From Rhodoglobus vestalii (GTDB lineage Bacteria; Actinomycetota; Actinomycetes; Actinomycetales; Microbacteriaceae), in the NCBI RefSeq assembly GCF_006788895.1, contig NZ_VFRA01000001.1, positions 1,364,001 through 1,428,000 on the forward strand: a stretch of DNA of 64,000 nt, in the 5' to 3' direction. The position numbers and the translations under genes were made by a program. This document shows, piece by piece, positions 17,034 to 25,315 of this stretch (position 1 is the stretch's first letter; every line of letters begins with the position of its first letter). The notes under the pieces were generated by a model, which was not told the origin of the DNA, did no database searches, and worked only from the letters and a program-made list of their open reading frames with translations.

Positions 17034-18017
17034 CTAGTTCTCGAGGATCACGCTGGGCACATTGCCCTGATGACGCAGCCCCTCAAGCGTGATCATCGCA
17101 AGCTCCCGGCGGAGTACGTTCTCATCCCAGTCCTCGCCAGGGAGTAGCTCATTCATCTCATCCATCACATAGGCGATGGTCTGAGGGCTCCACGGGTCAC
17201 CCGCACCGCGGGCACTTCCGATTCGCGCGTACACCGCACCGATCACCTCGGCATGCTGTGCCGTGCCGCCGCGGGTATTGAGCTCTGAGGTCGCGAACGG
17301 ACCAGTAATCGACCAGCGCCGACCGAGGCCCTCACGCACGAGGGTGTCGACATCGCGCGGTGTGACAACTCCCTCGCCGACAAGAAAGTAGGCCTCACGC
17401 AGCAGGGCACCCTGCAGACGGTTGAAGACGAAACCTTCGATCTCGCTCTTGACGACGACCGGAGAGATGCGCACGGAACTCAGAAGTTCGGCTGTTTTCT
17501 CGACCGTTGCCTGACTCGTGTATTCCGACGGCACCACCTCAGCCACCCGCAACAGGTAAGGCGGGTTAGCGGGGTGAACAACCAGGCAGCGATCCCGGCC
17601 CGGCAGGTCAGCCGTGAACTGCGAGGAAGGAATTGTGGATGTCGAACTCGCAAGCGTCACGTGGCGCGGGGTCGCAGCATCCAGCCAAGTGAACACGGCT
17701 CTCTTGACTTCGACTGACTCTGTGACGCTTTCTTGCACATGGTCGACGCCCTCGATGGCATCCTCGCGCGACGTCGACACGACGATGCGATCGAGCACGG
17801 TCGACGGAGCCTCGCTAATGAGACCCGCCTCGGCGAGCTTGGTGAGTCGGAACTCCACAGCAGCGAGAAACTGCTTGAGCATCGCTGGCTGGTAGTCGTA
17901 CACGCGCACGCGACAGCCGCCTGTTGCGAACACCACAGCCCAGCCGATGCCGATCGTTCCGACGCCAATCAACGCAATGGTAGTCGCTGTAAACCCTTGT
18001 TTTAGGCCAAGACTCAA
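17034..18017 (-). CDS. 3-hydroxyacyl-CoA dehydrogenase / L-carnitine dehydrogenase-like protein
   Basis: About 327 residues from a TTG at 18017; the start is uncertain. The frame is open to 18185, but the extra 56 residues are Arg/Ser/Pro-rich and lie over another reading frame. The NAD domain is TIALIGVGTIGIGWAVVFATGG. It is followed by VQESVTESVEVKRAVFTWLD, SSTSTIPSSQFT, the active-site region CLVVHPANPPYLLRVAEVVPSE (His-Pro) and the C-terminal all-helical domain (EGFVFNRLQGALLREAYFLV). This matches 3-hydroxybutyryl/3-hydroxyacyl-CoA or carnitine dehydrogenases. Paralogue of the partial gene at 1-252. The N-terminus may have been clipped during rearrangement, given the odd junction near 18020. 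Confidence 0.8.
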   Translation of the reverse strand: MSLGLKQGFTATTIALIGVGTIGIGWAVVFATGGCRVRVYDYQPAMLKQFLAAVEFRLTKLAEAGLISEAPSTVLDRIVVSTSREDAIEGVDHVQESVTESVEVKRAVFTWLDAATPRHVTLASSTSTIPSSQFTADLPGRDRCLVVHPANPPYLLRVAEVVPSEYTSQATVEKTAELLSSVRISPVVVKSEIEGFVFNRLQGALLREAYFLVGEGVVTPRDVDTLVREGLGRRWSITGPFATSELNTRGGTAQHAEVIGAVYARIGSARGAGDPWSPQTIAYVMDEMNELLPGEDWDENVLRRELAMITLEGLRHQGNVPSVILEN

Positions 18018-18024
18018 GAGAGTT

Positions 18025-18222
18025 TCACCGGCCCAGGTTTGCGGCCTGCTGCGAGATCCGATCCAAGGTGGGCGAATGTGCGGAGCAGACGATGCCCAAG
18101 ATCTTTTCGATGAGCTCCCAGTCGAAGAAGTCCTTGAGCGTGGTTTTGTCGACTGAAACGCCCTGGGGGTGTGGACGAAGCGCAAGCGACGATGCGCTTG
18201 TCTTGGAATCCAAAGAACACAA
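18025..18222 (-). pseudogene. Short unassigned reading frame, likely the front of a truncated gene
   Basis: A 65-residue frame beginning at a TTG next to AGAGAGGAAG. The translation (e.g. VDKTTLKDFFDWELIEKIL, SPTLDRISQQAANLG) has normal protein composition, unlike the overlapping frames, and sits directly behind the operator-like site at 18243-18257. It stops immediately before the dehydrogenase at 17034-18017. I read it as the first part of a gene whose remainder was deleted; I do not recognise the family. Confidence 0.4.
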
Positions 18223-18242
18223 CTTCCTCTCTGCGCACGATT

Positions 18243-18257
18243 GTGCGTTAAATGAAC
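18243..18257. promoter_or_regulatory. 15-bp dyad, putative IclR operator
   Basis: GTGCGTTAAATGAAC matches 12 of 15 positions of GTTCGTAATATGAAC at 16613. It lies about 20 bp upstream of the leftward frame at 18222 and 150 bp upstream of the iclR start, in the divergent region. A second dyad, CTCGA-N7-TCGAG (18369-18385), sits closer to iclR and could be used for autoregulation. Confidence 0.5.
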
Positions 18258-18406
18258 ATATTCAGCATACCTGAGTTCCGAAAAGCTTGTCGTAGATTTT
18301 GGAAAATGATTCGCCCGACGCCTATTCCGGCCGCAGAGCGCACATTGGTGGTCTGGGTGACCTATATACTCGATTTGTTGTCGAGAAGGAATCAGTGGGG
18401 TAAAGG

Positions 18407-19189
18407 GTGAACGATGTAGAAGGCCCGGTAAACGTAGGGGTCGATTTCGTGCAGTCCCTAGATCGTGGACTACGCGTTATTCGGGCTTTCAGCGACCGAC
18501 ACGATCGTCTTTCGATGGCGGATGTCGCGCGGGCAACCAACCAGAGCCGTGCGGCCACACGTCGCTTCCTGCTCACTCTTGAGTCCCTCGGTTACCTCGG
18601 TGTTGACGACAAGAGGTACTACCTTCGTCCGCGAGTGCTCGAACTCGGTTATGCCTACCTTTCATCCTCAACGACAGTAGAGGTAACCCAGCACTACCTC
18701 GAAGAGCTCAGCAAAGAGCTCAACGAGTCCTGTTCGGCTTGCGCCTATGATCGCGGAGAAATCGTCTACGTAGCTCGAGCTGCTGCCGACCGAATCATGA
18801 GCGTCAACATTGGAGTCGGCCGCCGGCTTCCCGCATTTGCCACCTCAACGGGGCGACTAATGCTCTCGTCACTAAGCCCGGCCCAGCTCGATGACTTCTT
18901 CGCCACCTACCCCCGTCCGGCACTCACCAACAAGACAATCACCGACGAAGGTGAACTCCGAGCCCTCATCGCGACAGCTGGCGAGCAGGGTTGGATTATC
19001 AACGACGAAGAATTTGAGCACGGAGTTCGCGCCGTAGCGGCTCCGGTATATGACGCATCGGGGGCGATGTGGGCAGCCGTCAATATTTCGGTACCCGCCT
19101 CCCGCGCCTCTATGAAAGAGCTGGAGTCAAAGTTCTTGCCTCGACTGCTTGAGGTCACTGAGCAAATTTCGCGCGACATTAAGCGCTAG
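18407..19189 (+). CDS. IclR-family transcriptional regulator (PcaR/PobR-like)
   Basis: A 260-residue regulator starting at GTG. Residues ~15-75 form the winged helix-turn-helix: SLDRGLRVIRAFSDRHDRLSMADVARATNQSRAATRRFLLTLESLGYL. The effector domain follows, with CSACAYDRGEIVYVARA, the GVGRRLPAFATSTGRLMLS signature and the end-of-domain ISVPASRASMKELE. IclR proteins of the Pca/Pob group bind paired dyads near catabolic promoters and respond to pathway intermediates. The repeated 15-bp sites at 2092, 2113, 16594, 16613 and 18243 are the likely targets. Convergent with the aldehyde dehydrogenase across a hairpin. Confidence 0.9.
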   Translation: MNDVEGPVNVGVDFVQSLDRGLRVIRAFSDRHDRLSMADVARATNQSRAATRRFLLTLESLGYLGVDDKRYYLRPRVLELGYAYLSSSTTVEVTQHYLEELSKELNESCSACAYDRGEIVYVARAAADRIMSVNIGVGRRLPAFATSTGRLMLSSLSPAQLDDFFATYPRPALTNKTITDEGELRALIATAGEQGWIINDEEFEHGVRAVAAPVYDASGAMWAAVNISVPASRASMKELESKFLPRLLEVTEQISRDIKR

Positions 19190-19233
19190 AAGCTCCCAAG
19201 GGTCGACCGGATTCGTCCGCCCTTGAGAGCTTC
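19189..19233. terminator. Hairpin between convergent iclR and aldehyde dehydrogenase genes
   Basis: GAAGCTC...AAGGG (from 19189) pairs with CCCTT...GAGAGCTTC (to 19233) around a GTCGACCGG-rich loop. It lies exactly between two convergent stops (19189 and 19250), which fits a bidirectional terminator. No long T run follows, so termination strength is uncertain. Confidence 0.55.
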
Positions 19234-19249
19234 ACGTGAGCCAGCCCAA

Positions 19250-20743
19250 TTAATCCATGCATGACTCATCAACAGTTAGTGCGATGTACTTGGGTTCAAG
19301 GAAGTCGTCGAGACCTTCGTGCCCGCCTTCACGGCCGAGACCTGAGGATTTCACTCCGCCGAAAGGTGCGGATGGCTCGGCCATTATGCCGCGGTTGATT
19401 CCCACCATCCCGAATTCGAGACGTTCCGCGAGAGTTATTGCGCGCGAAATGTCAGCGGTGAACAGGTAGGCAGCAAGCCCGTAGTGGGTGTCGTTTGCAA
19501 ACTGGAGCGCCTCTGAAACCGAATCGACGGTGTAGAGGGCGGCAACGGGTGCGAAGATTTCTTCGTTGCAGAAGTCATGCTTCTTGTCAGGGAAACTCAG
19601 AACGGTGGGCTCAAAGAAGAAGCCATCGCCGGCGATCGATTTGCCACCGAAGAGAAGTGTTGCACCCGCAGCACTCTGGAAATCCTCTACCAAGCGACCG
19701 GTGCGCTCACGCTGTCGCGCGTTGATGAGAGGCCCGACGACGACGTTCTTGTCGAACCCGTCGCCCACCGTCAACGCCCGCGCTGCAGCGACGAATTTCT
19801 CGGTGAACTCCGCTGCGATGTCGCGGTGCAAGATGATGCGGTTTGCGGCAACGCAGGCCTGGCCGGCGTTCCGGAACTTGCAGTTGACCGCCTCGCGCAC
19901 AGCGAGATCAATGTTTGCGTCATCGAGCACGACGAAAGGCCCGTCGCCCCCGAGCTCCATGGAAGCGTTGATAATGTTGCGAGCGGACTGCGCGAGCAGA
20001 ATGCTTCCCACACCTGTAGAACCGGTGAAGCTCACCTTGCGAAGCCGCTGATCAGCCAACAGCGCCTCCGAGATGGATGCTGAGTTGCTGGTGTGGATAA
20101 GGTTGACGACGCCTGACGGGAACCCTGCTTCCTCGAGAGTCGCGACGAATAGGGCTGCTGTCAATGGTGTCTCGCTTGCTGACTTAAGCACAACCGTGCA
20201 CCCCGCAGCCAGGGCTGCGCCACCCTTGCGTGCGTTCATCAGCATCGGGAAGTTCCACGGGGTAATAAGGAGAGCAGGCCCGACGGGCTGCTTCGTCGTC
20301 ATCACGCGGAAGCCGCCAGATGATGAGTTCGAATAGGTTCCGTGGATATGTGCGATCTGCTCGGCATACCACTGGAAGAAGCTCATCGAGAGGGCAAACT
20401 CACCCGCGGACTCCGCGCGCGGCTTTCCACTTTCGAGAGTCATGATGTCGGCGAAGGCGTCCGCGCGCGAGACCAGGAGCCGGTGCGCGGCATGGAAGAG
20501 GTCGGCGCGTGCGCGCGGAGGCATCTTCCGCCAACCTTCTTGGGCAGCGACAGCTGCGTCTAGCGCACGCAGGCCGTCGGGGGCGTCGCCGTCACTTACG
20601 CTTGCAATGACGTCACCGGTCGATGGATTTACGACATCAAAATGACGGCCCGTATTCTCCCAGGCTCCACCGATGTAGATTCCCAGAGGTACTTCGTGTG
20701 TCTGAAGCATTGCATGTGTTTGTGGGGTGGTTAGATCGACCAT
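19250..20743 (-). CDS. NAD(P)-dependent aldehyde dehydrogenase (succinate/2-oxoglutarate semialdehyde dehydrogenase-like)
   Basis: A 497-residue ALDH. I chose the ATG at 20743, with AGGAAGG seven bases upstream, over in-frame codons back to 20944 that cross an inverted repeat. Catalytic elements: Asn164 in LLITPWNFP, GSTGVGSILL, Glu263 in MELGGDGPF, Cys297 in GQACVAANR, and the late EEIFAPVAAL and PFGGVKSSGLGREGG. Overall pattern and length match GabD-like semialdehyde dehydrogenases. An oxidation step after the aminotransferase or the DapA-family lyase would need such an enzyme. It is transcribed separately, with its own inverted repeat upstream. Confidence 0.9.
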   Translation of the reverse strand: MVDLTTPQTHAMLQTHEVPLGIYIGGAWENTGRHFDVVNPSTGDVIASVSDGDAPDGLRALDAAVAAQEGWRKMPPRARADLFHAAHRLLVSRADAFADIMTLESGKPRAESAGEFALSMSFFQWYAEQIAHIHGTYSNSSSGGFRVMTTKQPVGPALLITPWNFPMLMNARKGGAALAAGCTVVLKSASETPLTAALFVATLEEAGFPSGVVNLIHTSNSASISEALLADQRLRKVSFTGSTGVGSILLAQSARNIINASMELGGDGPFVVLDDANIDLAVREAVNCKFRNAGQACVAANRIILHRDIAAEFTEKFVAAARALTVGDGFDKNVVVGPLINARQRERTGRLVEDFQSAAGATLLFGGKSIAGDGFFFEPTVLSFPDKKHDFCNEEIFAPVAALYTVDSVSEALQFANDTHYGLAAYLFTADISRAITLAERLEFGMVGINRGIMAEPSAPFGGVKSSGLGREGGHEGLDDFLEPKYIALTVDESCMD

Positions 20744-20792
20744 AGCTGCGCCTTCCTGAAGCATGAGTGGTGTTCGCGTCAATTGTGCCATG

Positions 20793-20828
20793 TATCCGCA
20801 ATGCGCACGAGAGGGCGGATTGCGGATA
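20793..20828. promoter_or_regulatory. 10-bp inverted repeat upstream of the aldehyde dehydrogenase
   Basis: TATCCGCAAT (20793-20802) and ATTGCGGATA (20819-20828) form a perfect dyad with a 16-bp spacer, 50-85 bp upstream of the ALDH start. The left arm continues as CCGCAATGCGCAC, resembling the ACGCAATACG(A/C)AC core of the sites at 2092 and 33206, so the same regulator may bind here. A different repressor is also possible. Confidence 0.5.
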
Positions 20829-21819
20829 TGCTCAGACATGACCGCACACCATCCGAAAGAGTGCGAAAAGGGTAACGGACGAAAGCGATCACTGTATAAC
20901 TTAGACTCACCAAAACTAGAGGAGACAACAGATACGCCCGCCAACGACTGCGCGATCAGGTACTCCAGAAACAGGTCAGTGGTGATTAGGCCTCAACGGC
21001 CCGATTGCAGTTCGCGCAGCTAGTCCCACTGACGACGACCTACTGAAAGTGGCCTCCCTCACTGCACGCTCCGCTGCAACTGACGCCAAGATTCACATCA
21101 GCTTGCTGCCATTTGTGCCGCCACTTTCTAAGGAAACGAGCCCGAGGAGCTCCTTCCCAACTCCGACGCATGACAGCGCGGTTAGAAAAGTGGCGGCTCT
21201 TTCAGGACCCAAATCAGCACCCATAACCGCAAGTCTGGATCACCACCGCATCGACGCGGCGCCCGCTCGAGCACAGCATGAGATCGAGGCACAGTAGGTT
21301 GTAGGTTTGACCTCCCGACTGTTCGTTGGATTGGGCTCCCTGAACCTCTCTGCGCCGATCTTCTTCCGAGACCAGCGTCGCTTTCTGCTGTTCCCGTCCA
21401 ATCGAGAAAGGGAGAATTGCTTAGTATTCGCAGCGGACGACCTGTCACCTACGCGTCTATCCGCAAACTCAATAGCCTTGATACGCGAGCCCTCAACCGC
21501 GGCCTGAACGAAGGCTTCGGGCGGGTCGTCGCCGCACCCGGTAGCTGGCTTCTCACCCAGCACAAGTCCACTCCACGAGGCTCCCGGTCTGTTCAGCCGA
21601 GCGAAGCTCTCGGCGGATTCGCCACCAACCGTCACCTTCTCCAGCTACGGTACGGTAGGCGAAATTGACCGTCGAACGCTTGCTTCGAGATAGTCGCAGC
21701 TGATGGGGAGAGAAGTCATTAGCGAGACATTTACCGTAGGCAGCAAGGCAGCGTCGGCCTGATACAGTTCTGTTGGACCTCCAGTACACGAGGTTTTCGA
21801 ATCAAAAGAGAGTGGTGCC
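20829..21819. other. About 1 kb without a convincing gene
   Basis: Short frames on both strands (for example a 131-codon minus frame, 21240-21635) have no motif or ribosome site that I can support. No IS ends were recognised. The stretch is probably degraded DNA between the catabolic cluster and the first insertion sequence. Confidence 0.5.
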
Positions 21820-21899
21820 ATGAACTCGATCGACAACCTTATGGACGAACTCGCCATTCGAGATTTGTCACACCGGTACGCTATGGCACTCGATAAGAA
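21820..21899 (+). pseudogene. SnoaL/NTF2-like protein, N-terminus only, cut by an IS
   Basis: The ATG at 21820 opens MNSIDNLMDELAIRDLSHRY, then AMALDKKG. The ELAIRDLxHRYAxALD pattern is the usual start of SnoaL-like/NTF2-fold proteins (ring hydroxylase small subunits, dehydratases, isomerases). The reading frame enters IS3-B at 21900 and stops within its inverted repeat (LLHE-stop). The rest of the gene is not found on the other side of the IS. Confidence 0.65.
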
Positions 21900-21932
21900 G
21901 GGTCTGCTGCACGAGTAGGTGACAGGTTCTAG

Positions 21933-22820
21933 TCACGCAGCCAGTGTGGCTGGCGTGTTCATGATGGCCTCAAATTCGATCGGGGTCAACCGTCCCAGTC
22001 GGGGCTGTCGGCGGCGCCGGTGGTAGGTCCGCTCGATCCAGGTCACGATCGAGATGCGCAGTTGCTCGCGGGTGGTCCAGGAGCGGCGGTCCAGGACGTT
22101 CTTCTGGAGCAGCGAGAAGAAGCTCTCCATCGCGGCGTTGTCGCCGCAGGAGGCGACTCGGCCCATCGATCCGACCATGCGATGGCGGGTGAGCGCACGA
22201 CGGAACTTCCTGCTTCGAAATTGAGAGCCTCGATCGCTGTGAACCACGCAGCCAGCGACATTACCGCGCATCGCTACGGCGTTTTCCAGCGCGTTGACCG
22301 CCAGTGTCGACTTCATTCGGGAGTCGATGGAGTAGCCGACGATCCGGTTGGAGAAAACGTCCTTGATCGCGCAGAGGTAAAGCGTGCCTTCCGCAGTTTT
22401 GTGTTCCGTGATGTCCGTTAACCACAGCTCATTCGCCTCCTCAGCGGTGAACTCGTGCCGGATACGGCCCGTGTCGTCCGTGACCGTGCAGAGGTCGTCG
22501 TGGACCGGCGGCCCAGGCTTCTTTCCGTTCTTCGCCCGCTTCTTCCCAAACGCACTCCACCAAGAATTGTCACGACAGATGCGCCACGCTGTCCGATCAG
22601 CCATCACCTGCCCGGCATCGCGAGCCTCGTCCGCCAAGAGCCGATGCCCGAACTCCGGGTCATCCTGGTGCGCGTCGAACAGAGCGTTCGTGCGATACCC
22701 CTCGACCACCTCACGAGCCGTGACCGGGTCGGCCAGCCACCGGTAGTAGGGCTGGCGGGCAAGCTTAAGAACCCGACACGTCACCGTCACGGGAACCCCG
22801 TCGACGGCGAGCTCAGTCAC
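21933..22820 (-). CDS. IS3-B OrfB transposase (DDE integrase core)
   Basis: 295 residues starting at a GTG that overlaps the OrfA stop (GTGA). DDE residues: LWLTDITEHKT (Asp), VVHSDRGSQFRSRKF (Asp) and CGDNAAMESFFSLLQKN (Glu). The frame is -1 relative to OrfA, so an OrfAB fusion by -1 frameshifting near GGGAAAAGG is possible, as in most IS3 elements. It looks intact. Confidence 0.9.
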   Translation of the reverse strand: MTELAVDGVPVTVTCRVLKLARQPYYRWLADPVTAREVVEGYRTNALFDAHQDDPEFGHRLLADEARDAGQVMADRTAWRICRDNSWWSAFGKKRAKNGKKPGPPVHDDLCTVTDDTGRIRHEFTAEEANELWLTDITEHKTAEGTLYLCAIKDVFSNRIVGYSIDSRMKSTLAVNALENAVAMRGNVAGCVVHSDRGSQFRSRKFRRALTRHRMVGSMGRVASCGDNAAMESFFSLLQKNVLDRRSWTTREQLRISIVTWIERTYHRRRRQPRLGRLTPIEFEAIMNTPATLAA

Positions 22821-23125
22821 GAGCGGGTAGAACCTTTTCCCGGCAAGTTTGCCTGCGACAAATACGCCGCCGCCCGCCGCAAGACCTCGTTCTCCTGCTC
22901 CAGCAACCGGATCCGCTTACGTCCGTCACGCAACTCCACCGCCTCAGTGCGAGACATTCCAGGTCTGCTGCCGTCATCGACAGCAGCACGCTGCAACCAC
23001 TTCTGCAACGTCATCGTGTGAACACCAAAATCGGTCGCGATCTGCTCGATCGTGACGCCGGGCTCACGATTACGGGCGACGCGAACAACATCGTCACGAA
23101 ACTCACGGGGATAAGACTTAGGCAT
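22817..23125 (-). CDS. IS3-B OrfA (helix-turn-helix DNA-binding subunit)
   Basis: 102 residues from the ATG at 23125, with GGAAGGA seven bases upstream. MPKSYPREFRDDVVRVARNR, then VTIEQIATDFGVHTMTLQKW form the HTH; a leucine-zipper-like stretch (IRLLEQENEVLRRAAAYL) follows, as in other IS3 OrfA proteins. Confidence 0.9.
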   Translation of the reverse strand: MPKSYPREFRDDVVRVARNREPGVTIEQIATDFGVHTMTLQKWLQRAAVDDGSRPGMSRTEAVELRDGRKRIRLLEQENEVLRRAAAYLSQANLPGKGSTRS

Positions 23126-23194
23126 ACAGACATCCTTCCAGCCCACCCACCCGGGCAAGCCAACTCAGATGTCACCTACTCGTGCAGCAGACCC

Positions 23195-23336
23195 CAACCT
23201 GCCGCTGCCTCATCGTCAGGTTTATAGAAACGGACGTAACCCACCTCCGGTGCCCATCCCAACAGACACACAGAAACGGAGGTTTTCGAATGAGGCAACG
23301 TATCCGGCGACGCGGAGGTTGCTCATGAGTCAACGC
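23195..23336 (-). mobile_element. Remnant of the rve-type IS (5' end only)
   Basis: Read on the minus strand this starts CGCGTTGACTCAT and proceeds to ATGAGGCAGCGGCAGG, matching the left end and ORF start of the element at 44918-45750. It was truncated by IS3-B at 23194. Only the terminus and about five codons remain. Confidence 0.7.
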
Positions 23337-23549
23337 GGGATCTGTGCGTCCGATGTGATCGAGCGGTAGGATCATTACGCTCAGCCGCTGCGGCCAAGAA
23401 GCCCGTTTGGTCGACGGACTCAGGATGCGTCGTGTTCGCACAGAGGTGAAGGCCGGTTTGCCGTTTGAGCGATTCCGAAATTGTCCGCCAAGCAGGTGAA
23501 GTCCACAGCCTAGAGGTCATTGTTTCGTTTGGCCGTGAAATAACGTAGC

Positions 23550-23718
23550 ACTCGACCCGCGGCTGCAGCGTTGAGGTGTCCGGCCAGGAGGTATCGAACT
23601 GCTTTACATGGCGCAGCCCGCGCGACCCCTCCCTGCACATTGGACGATCAACGCTAGGCCTAACAGCATCGATTCCTTCATACCTTAGCAATCGCCAGGT
23701 TCTACGTGCTGCATACAT
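23550..23718 (-). pseudogene. Degenerate IS3 OrfB fragment
   Basis: Translation contains MYAARRTWRLLRYEGIDAVR and a following MCREGSRGLRH. These resemble the YGxRKxWRxLRREGI...RLMREEGLRG block of IS3-family OrfB proteins. No catalytic residues can be recovered, and the flanks up to 23842 show nothing else. Confidence 0.45.
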
Positions 23719-23842
23719 ACCGTGTCATTCTTCCGGGGCCAGAAGACCTCCTCGATGTGTTCGAGCAACACAACACCGCGATCCACTCGAGCCGATGACA
23801 AGTGCTCTGCTAAGGCGCTGTAAAGAGATGGTAAGATATTTT

Positions 23843-23979
23843 GCGCCGTGCGCCGTGCGCCGTGCGCCGTGCGCCGTGCGCCGTGCGCCGTGCGCCGTGC
23901 GCCGTGCGCCGTGCGCCGTGCGCCGTGCGCCGTGCGCCGTGCGCCGTGCGCCGTGCGCCGTGCGCCGTGCGCCGTGCGC
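23843..23979. repeat. 7-bp tandem repeat (GCGCCGT), about 19.6 copies
   Basis: 137 bp of perfect GCGCCGT units. In every frame it encodes a 7-residue peptide repeat (e.g. AVRRAPC forward, RRTAHGA reverse), but no start, ribosome site or domain supports a gene. The region from 23980 to 24188 contains no recognisable feature. Confidence 0.95.
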
Positions 23980-24188
23980 ACGCATCGCGCTGAGACCTTC
24001 CACCTTGTTCGCACGCTTTAACTCCCTGCTGTTGGTCTCTTGATCCTCAGTCTGTTTCGGGTCCATCGATTTGCCTCTCGGCCATTGACACGAAACAACT
24101 GCGTCTTCTTGACTCGACCACGGAACACCTCGATGTTGCCCCACTTCGCTATTCGAATCACCGCCTGATTTATCGACAGCTCGGCGCC

Positions 24189-25187
24189 CTAGCTGTAATG
24201 CCCGGGGAGGTTAGTTAACCGGCTGAGGGGTGGCTTGTTTCCGATTGCGGAGTGGAGCCTGTGGTGATTGTAGTAGTGCAGCCATGGTTGCAGTGCGGCG
24301 CGTCGTTCGGTGTCGGAGCCGTAGAAGCGTCCGTAGGCCCAGCCGCCGCCGAGGGTGCGGTGGAAGCGTTCGATCTTCCCGTTCGTCTGAGGCCGGTAGG
24401 GCCGGGTCCGTTTCGGCGTGAGCGAGAGTTCGGTGCAGGCGTCTCGCCAGGCGTGCGACTTGTAAGCGGACCCGTTGTCGGAGAGCACACGCTCGACGAC
24501 CACTCCGCGTTCGGCGAACCAGAGCACCGCGCGTTGCAGCACCCCGATGGCAGTATCGGCTTTCTCATCTGAGCAGATCTCCGCGTAGGCGACGCGGGAG
24601 TTGTCATCGATGACGGTGTGCACGAACGAAGTGCCCAGCCGCGCGGTGCGGTCCGCGGCCCGTATGCCTGTGCGGCGAGTGGTCGCCGCACGATTCGCGC
24701 CTCCTTGCTGGCGTCCCACGTAACGATGGCCACCCCCGTCGGGGATGTTGCCGAACTTTGTCACATCAACGTGGATCATCGAGCCGGGATACTCGTGCTC
24801 GTAACGGTGCACCGGTTCCCCTGTCTGCCGGGTGATGAACGAGAGTCGGTTGACCCGACACCGCACCAGCACGGCGTGCACGGTCGACGGGGCGATTGTC
24901 AGCTGGCCGGCGATCTGAACCGGTCCCAGACGTTTACGCCACCGCAACGCGATGATCTTGCGCTTGAGGGACTCCGGCGTCTTGTTCGGCGAGTGACGAG
25001 GGCGGGAGCTGCGATCCTGCATCCCCGCGTCGCCATGCTGGGTGAAACGCTGGGCCCACCGTTTCGCGGTCGGCCACGAGACCCGGAACATCCTCGCCGC
25101 CGACGCGATACTCCACCCTTCCTCGACGATCAGGCGCGCCAGCCGCAGACGGGCGCGCGGGGTCAGTTCAGCATTAGCGTGGGACAC
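24189..25187 (-). CDS. IS481-A transposase
   Basis: 332 residues from a GTG behind CGGAGG. An N-terminal HTH (ARLRLARLIVEEGWSIASAA, then RVSWPTAKRWAQRF) is followed by the integrase core: MIHVDVTKFG (Asp), VLSDNGSAYKS (Asp) and PQTNGKIERFHRTL (Glu). The stop codon lies inside the terminal CTAG. Appears intact. Confidence 0.9.
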   Translation of the reverse strand: MSHANAELTPRARLRLARLIVEEGWSIASAARMFRVSWPTAKRWAQRFTQHGDAGMQDRSSRPRHSPNKTPESLKRKIIALRWRKRLGPVQIAGQLTIAPSTVHAVLVRCRVNRLSFITRQTGEPVHRYEHEYPGSMIHVDVTKFGNIPDGGGHRYVGRQQGGANRAATTRRTGIRAADRTARLGTSFVHTVIDDNSRVAYAEICSDEKADTAIGVLQRAVLWFAERGVVVERVLSDNGSAYKSHAWRDACTELSLTPKRTRPYRPQTNGKIERFHRTLGGGWAYGRFYGSDTERRAALQPWLHYYNHHRLHSAIGNKPPLSRLTNLPGHYS

Positions 25188-25315
25188 GAGGGCCTCCGGT
25201 AGGTGAAGTGGTTACATGAACATCTCCACTCCACAACCGGAGGCCTTCCTAACGCCCAAAGCTCAGGGCGTGTCACCACACAAACTCAACCAACCTGCCT
25301 GGGCAGTACACCTAG
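24189..25315 (-). mobile_element. IS481-family element IS481-A, copy 1
   Basis: Both ends lie at a CTAG (24189-24192 and 25312-25315). They share an imperfect inverted repeat of the form TGTA-TGCCC-GG-AGGTT-GTT. CTAG is a known preferred target for IS481-type elements. Copy 2 (33425-35849) has the same transposase, interrupted near its end. Confidence 0.85.

Larger units (their letters stand above)
21900..23194 (-). mobile_element. IS3-family element IS3-B, copy 1 (1295 bp, intact)
   Basis: Imperfect terminal inverted repeats start GGGTCTGCTGCACGAG at both ends, and two overlapping ORFs fill the interior. Copy 2 at 34529-35823 has the same length and the same translations. Flanking triplets (GAA left, CAA right) do not match and the two flanks belong to different elements, so a rearrangement followed insertion. 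Confidence 0.9.

Noticed and set aside
18018..18185. Extension of the 3-hydroxyacyl-CoA dehydrogenase to an upstream ATG
   Set aside because: 56 Arg/Ser/Pro-rich residues overlying a more protein-like frame.
21240..21635. 131-codon minus-strand frame as a gene
   Set aside because: No motif, no ribosome site and competing frames on both strands.
23843..23979. CRISPR array
   Set aside because: Unit is 7 bp with no spacers and no cas genes.
23576..24043. Repeat-containing protein with AVRRAPC units
   Set aside because: Arises only from the 7-bp repeat, open in several frames, no start signal.
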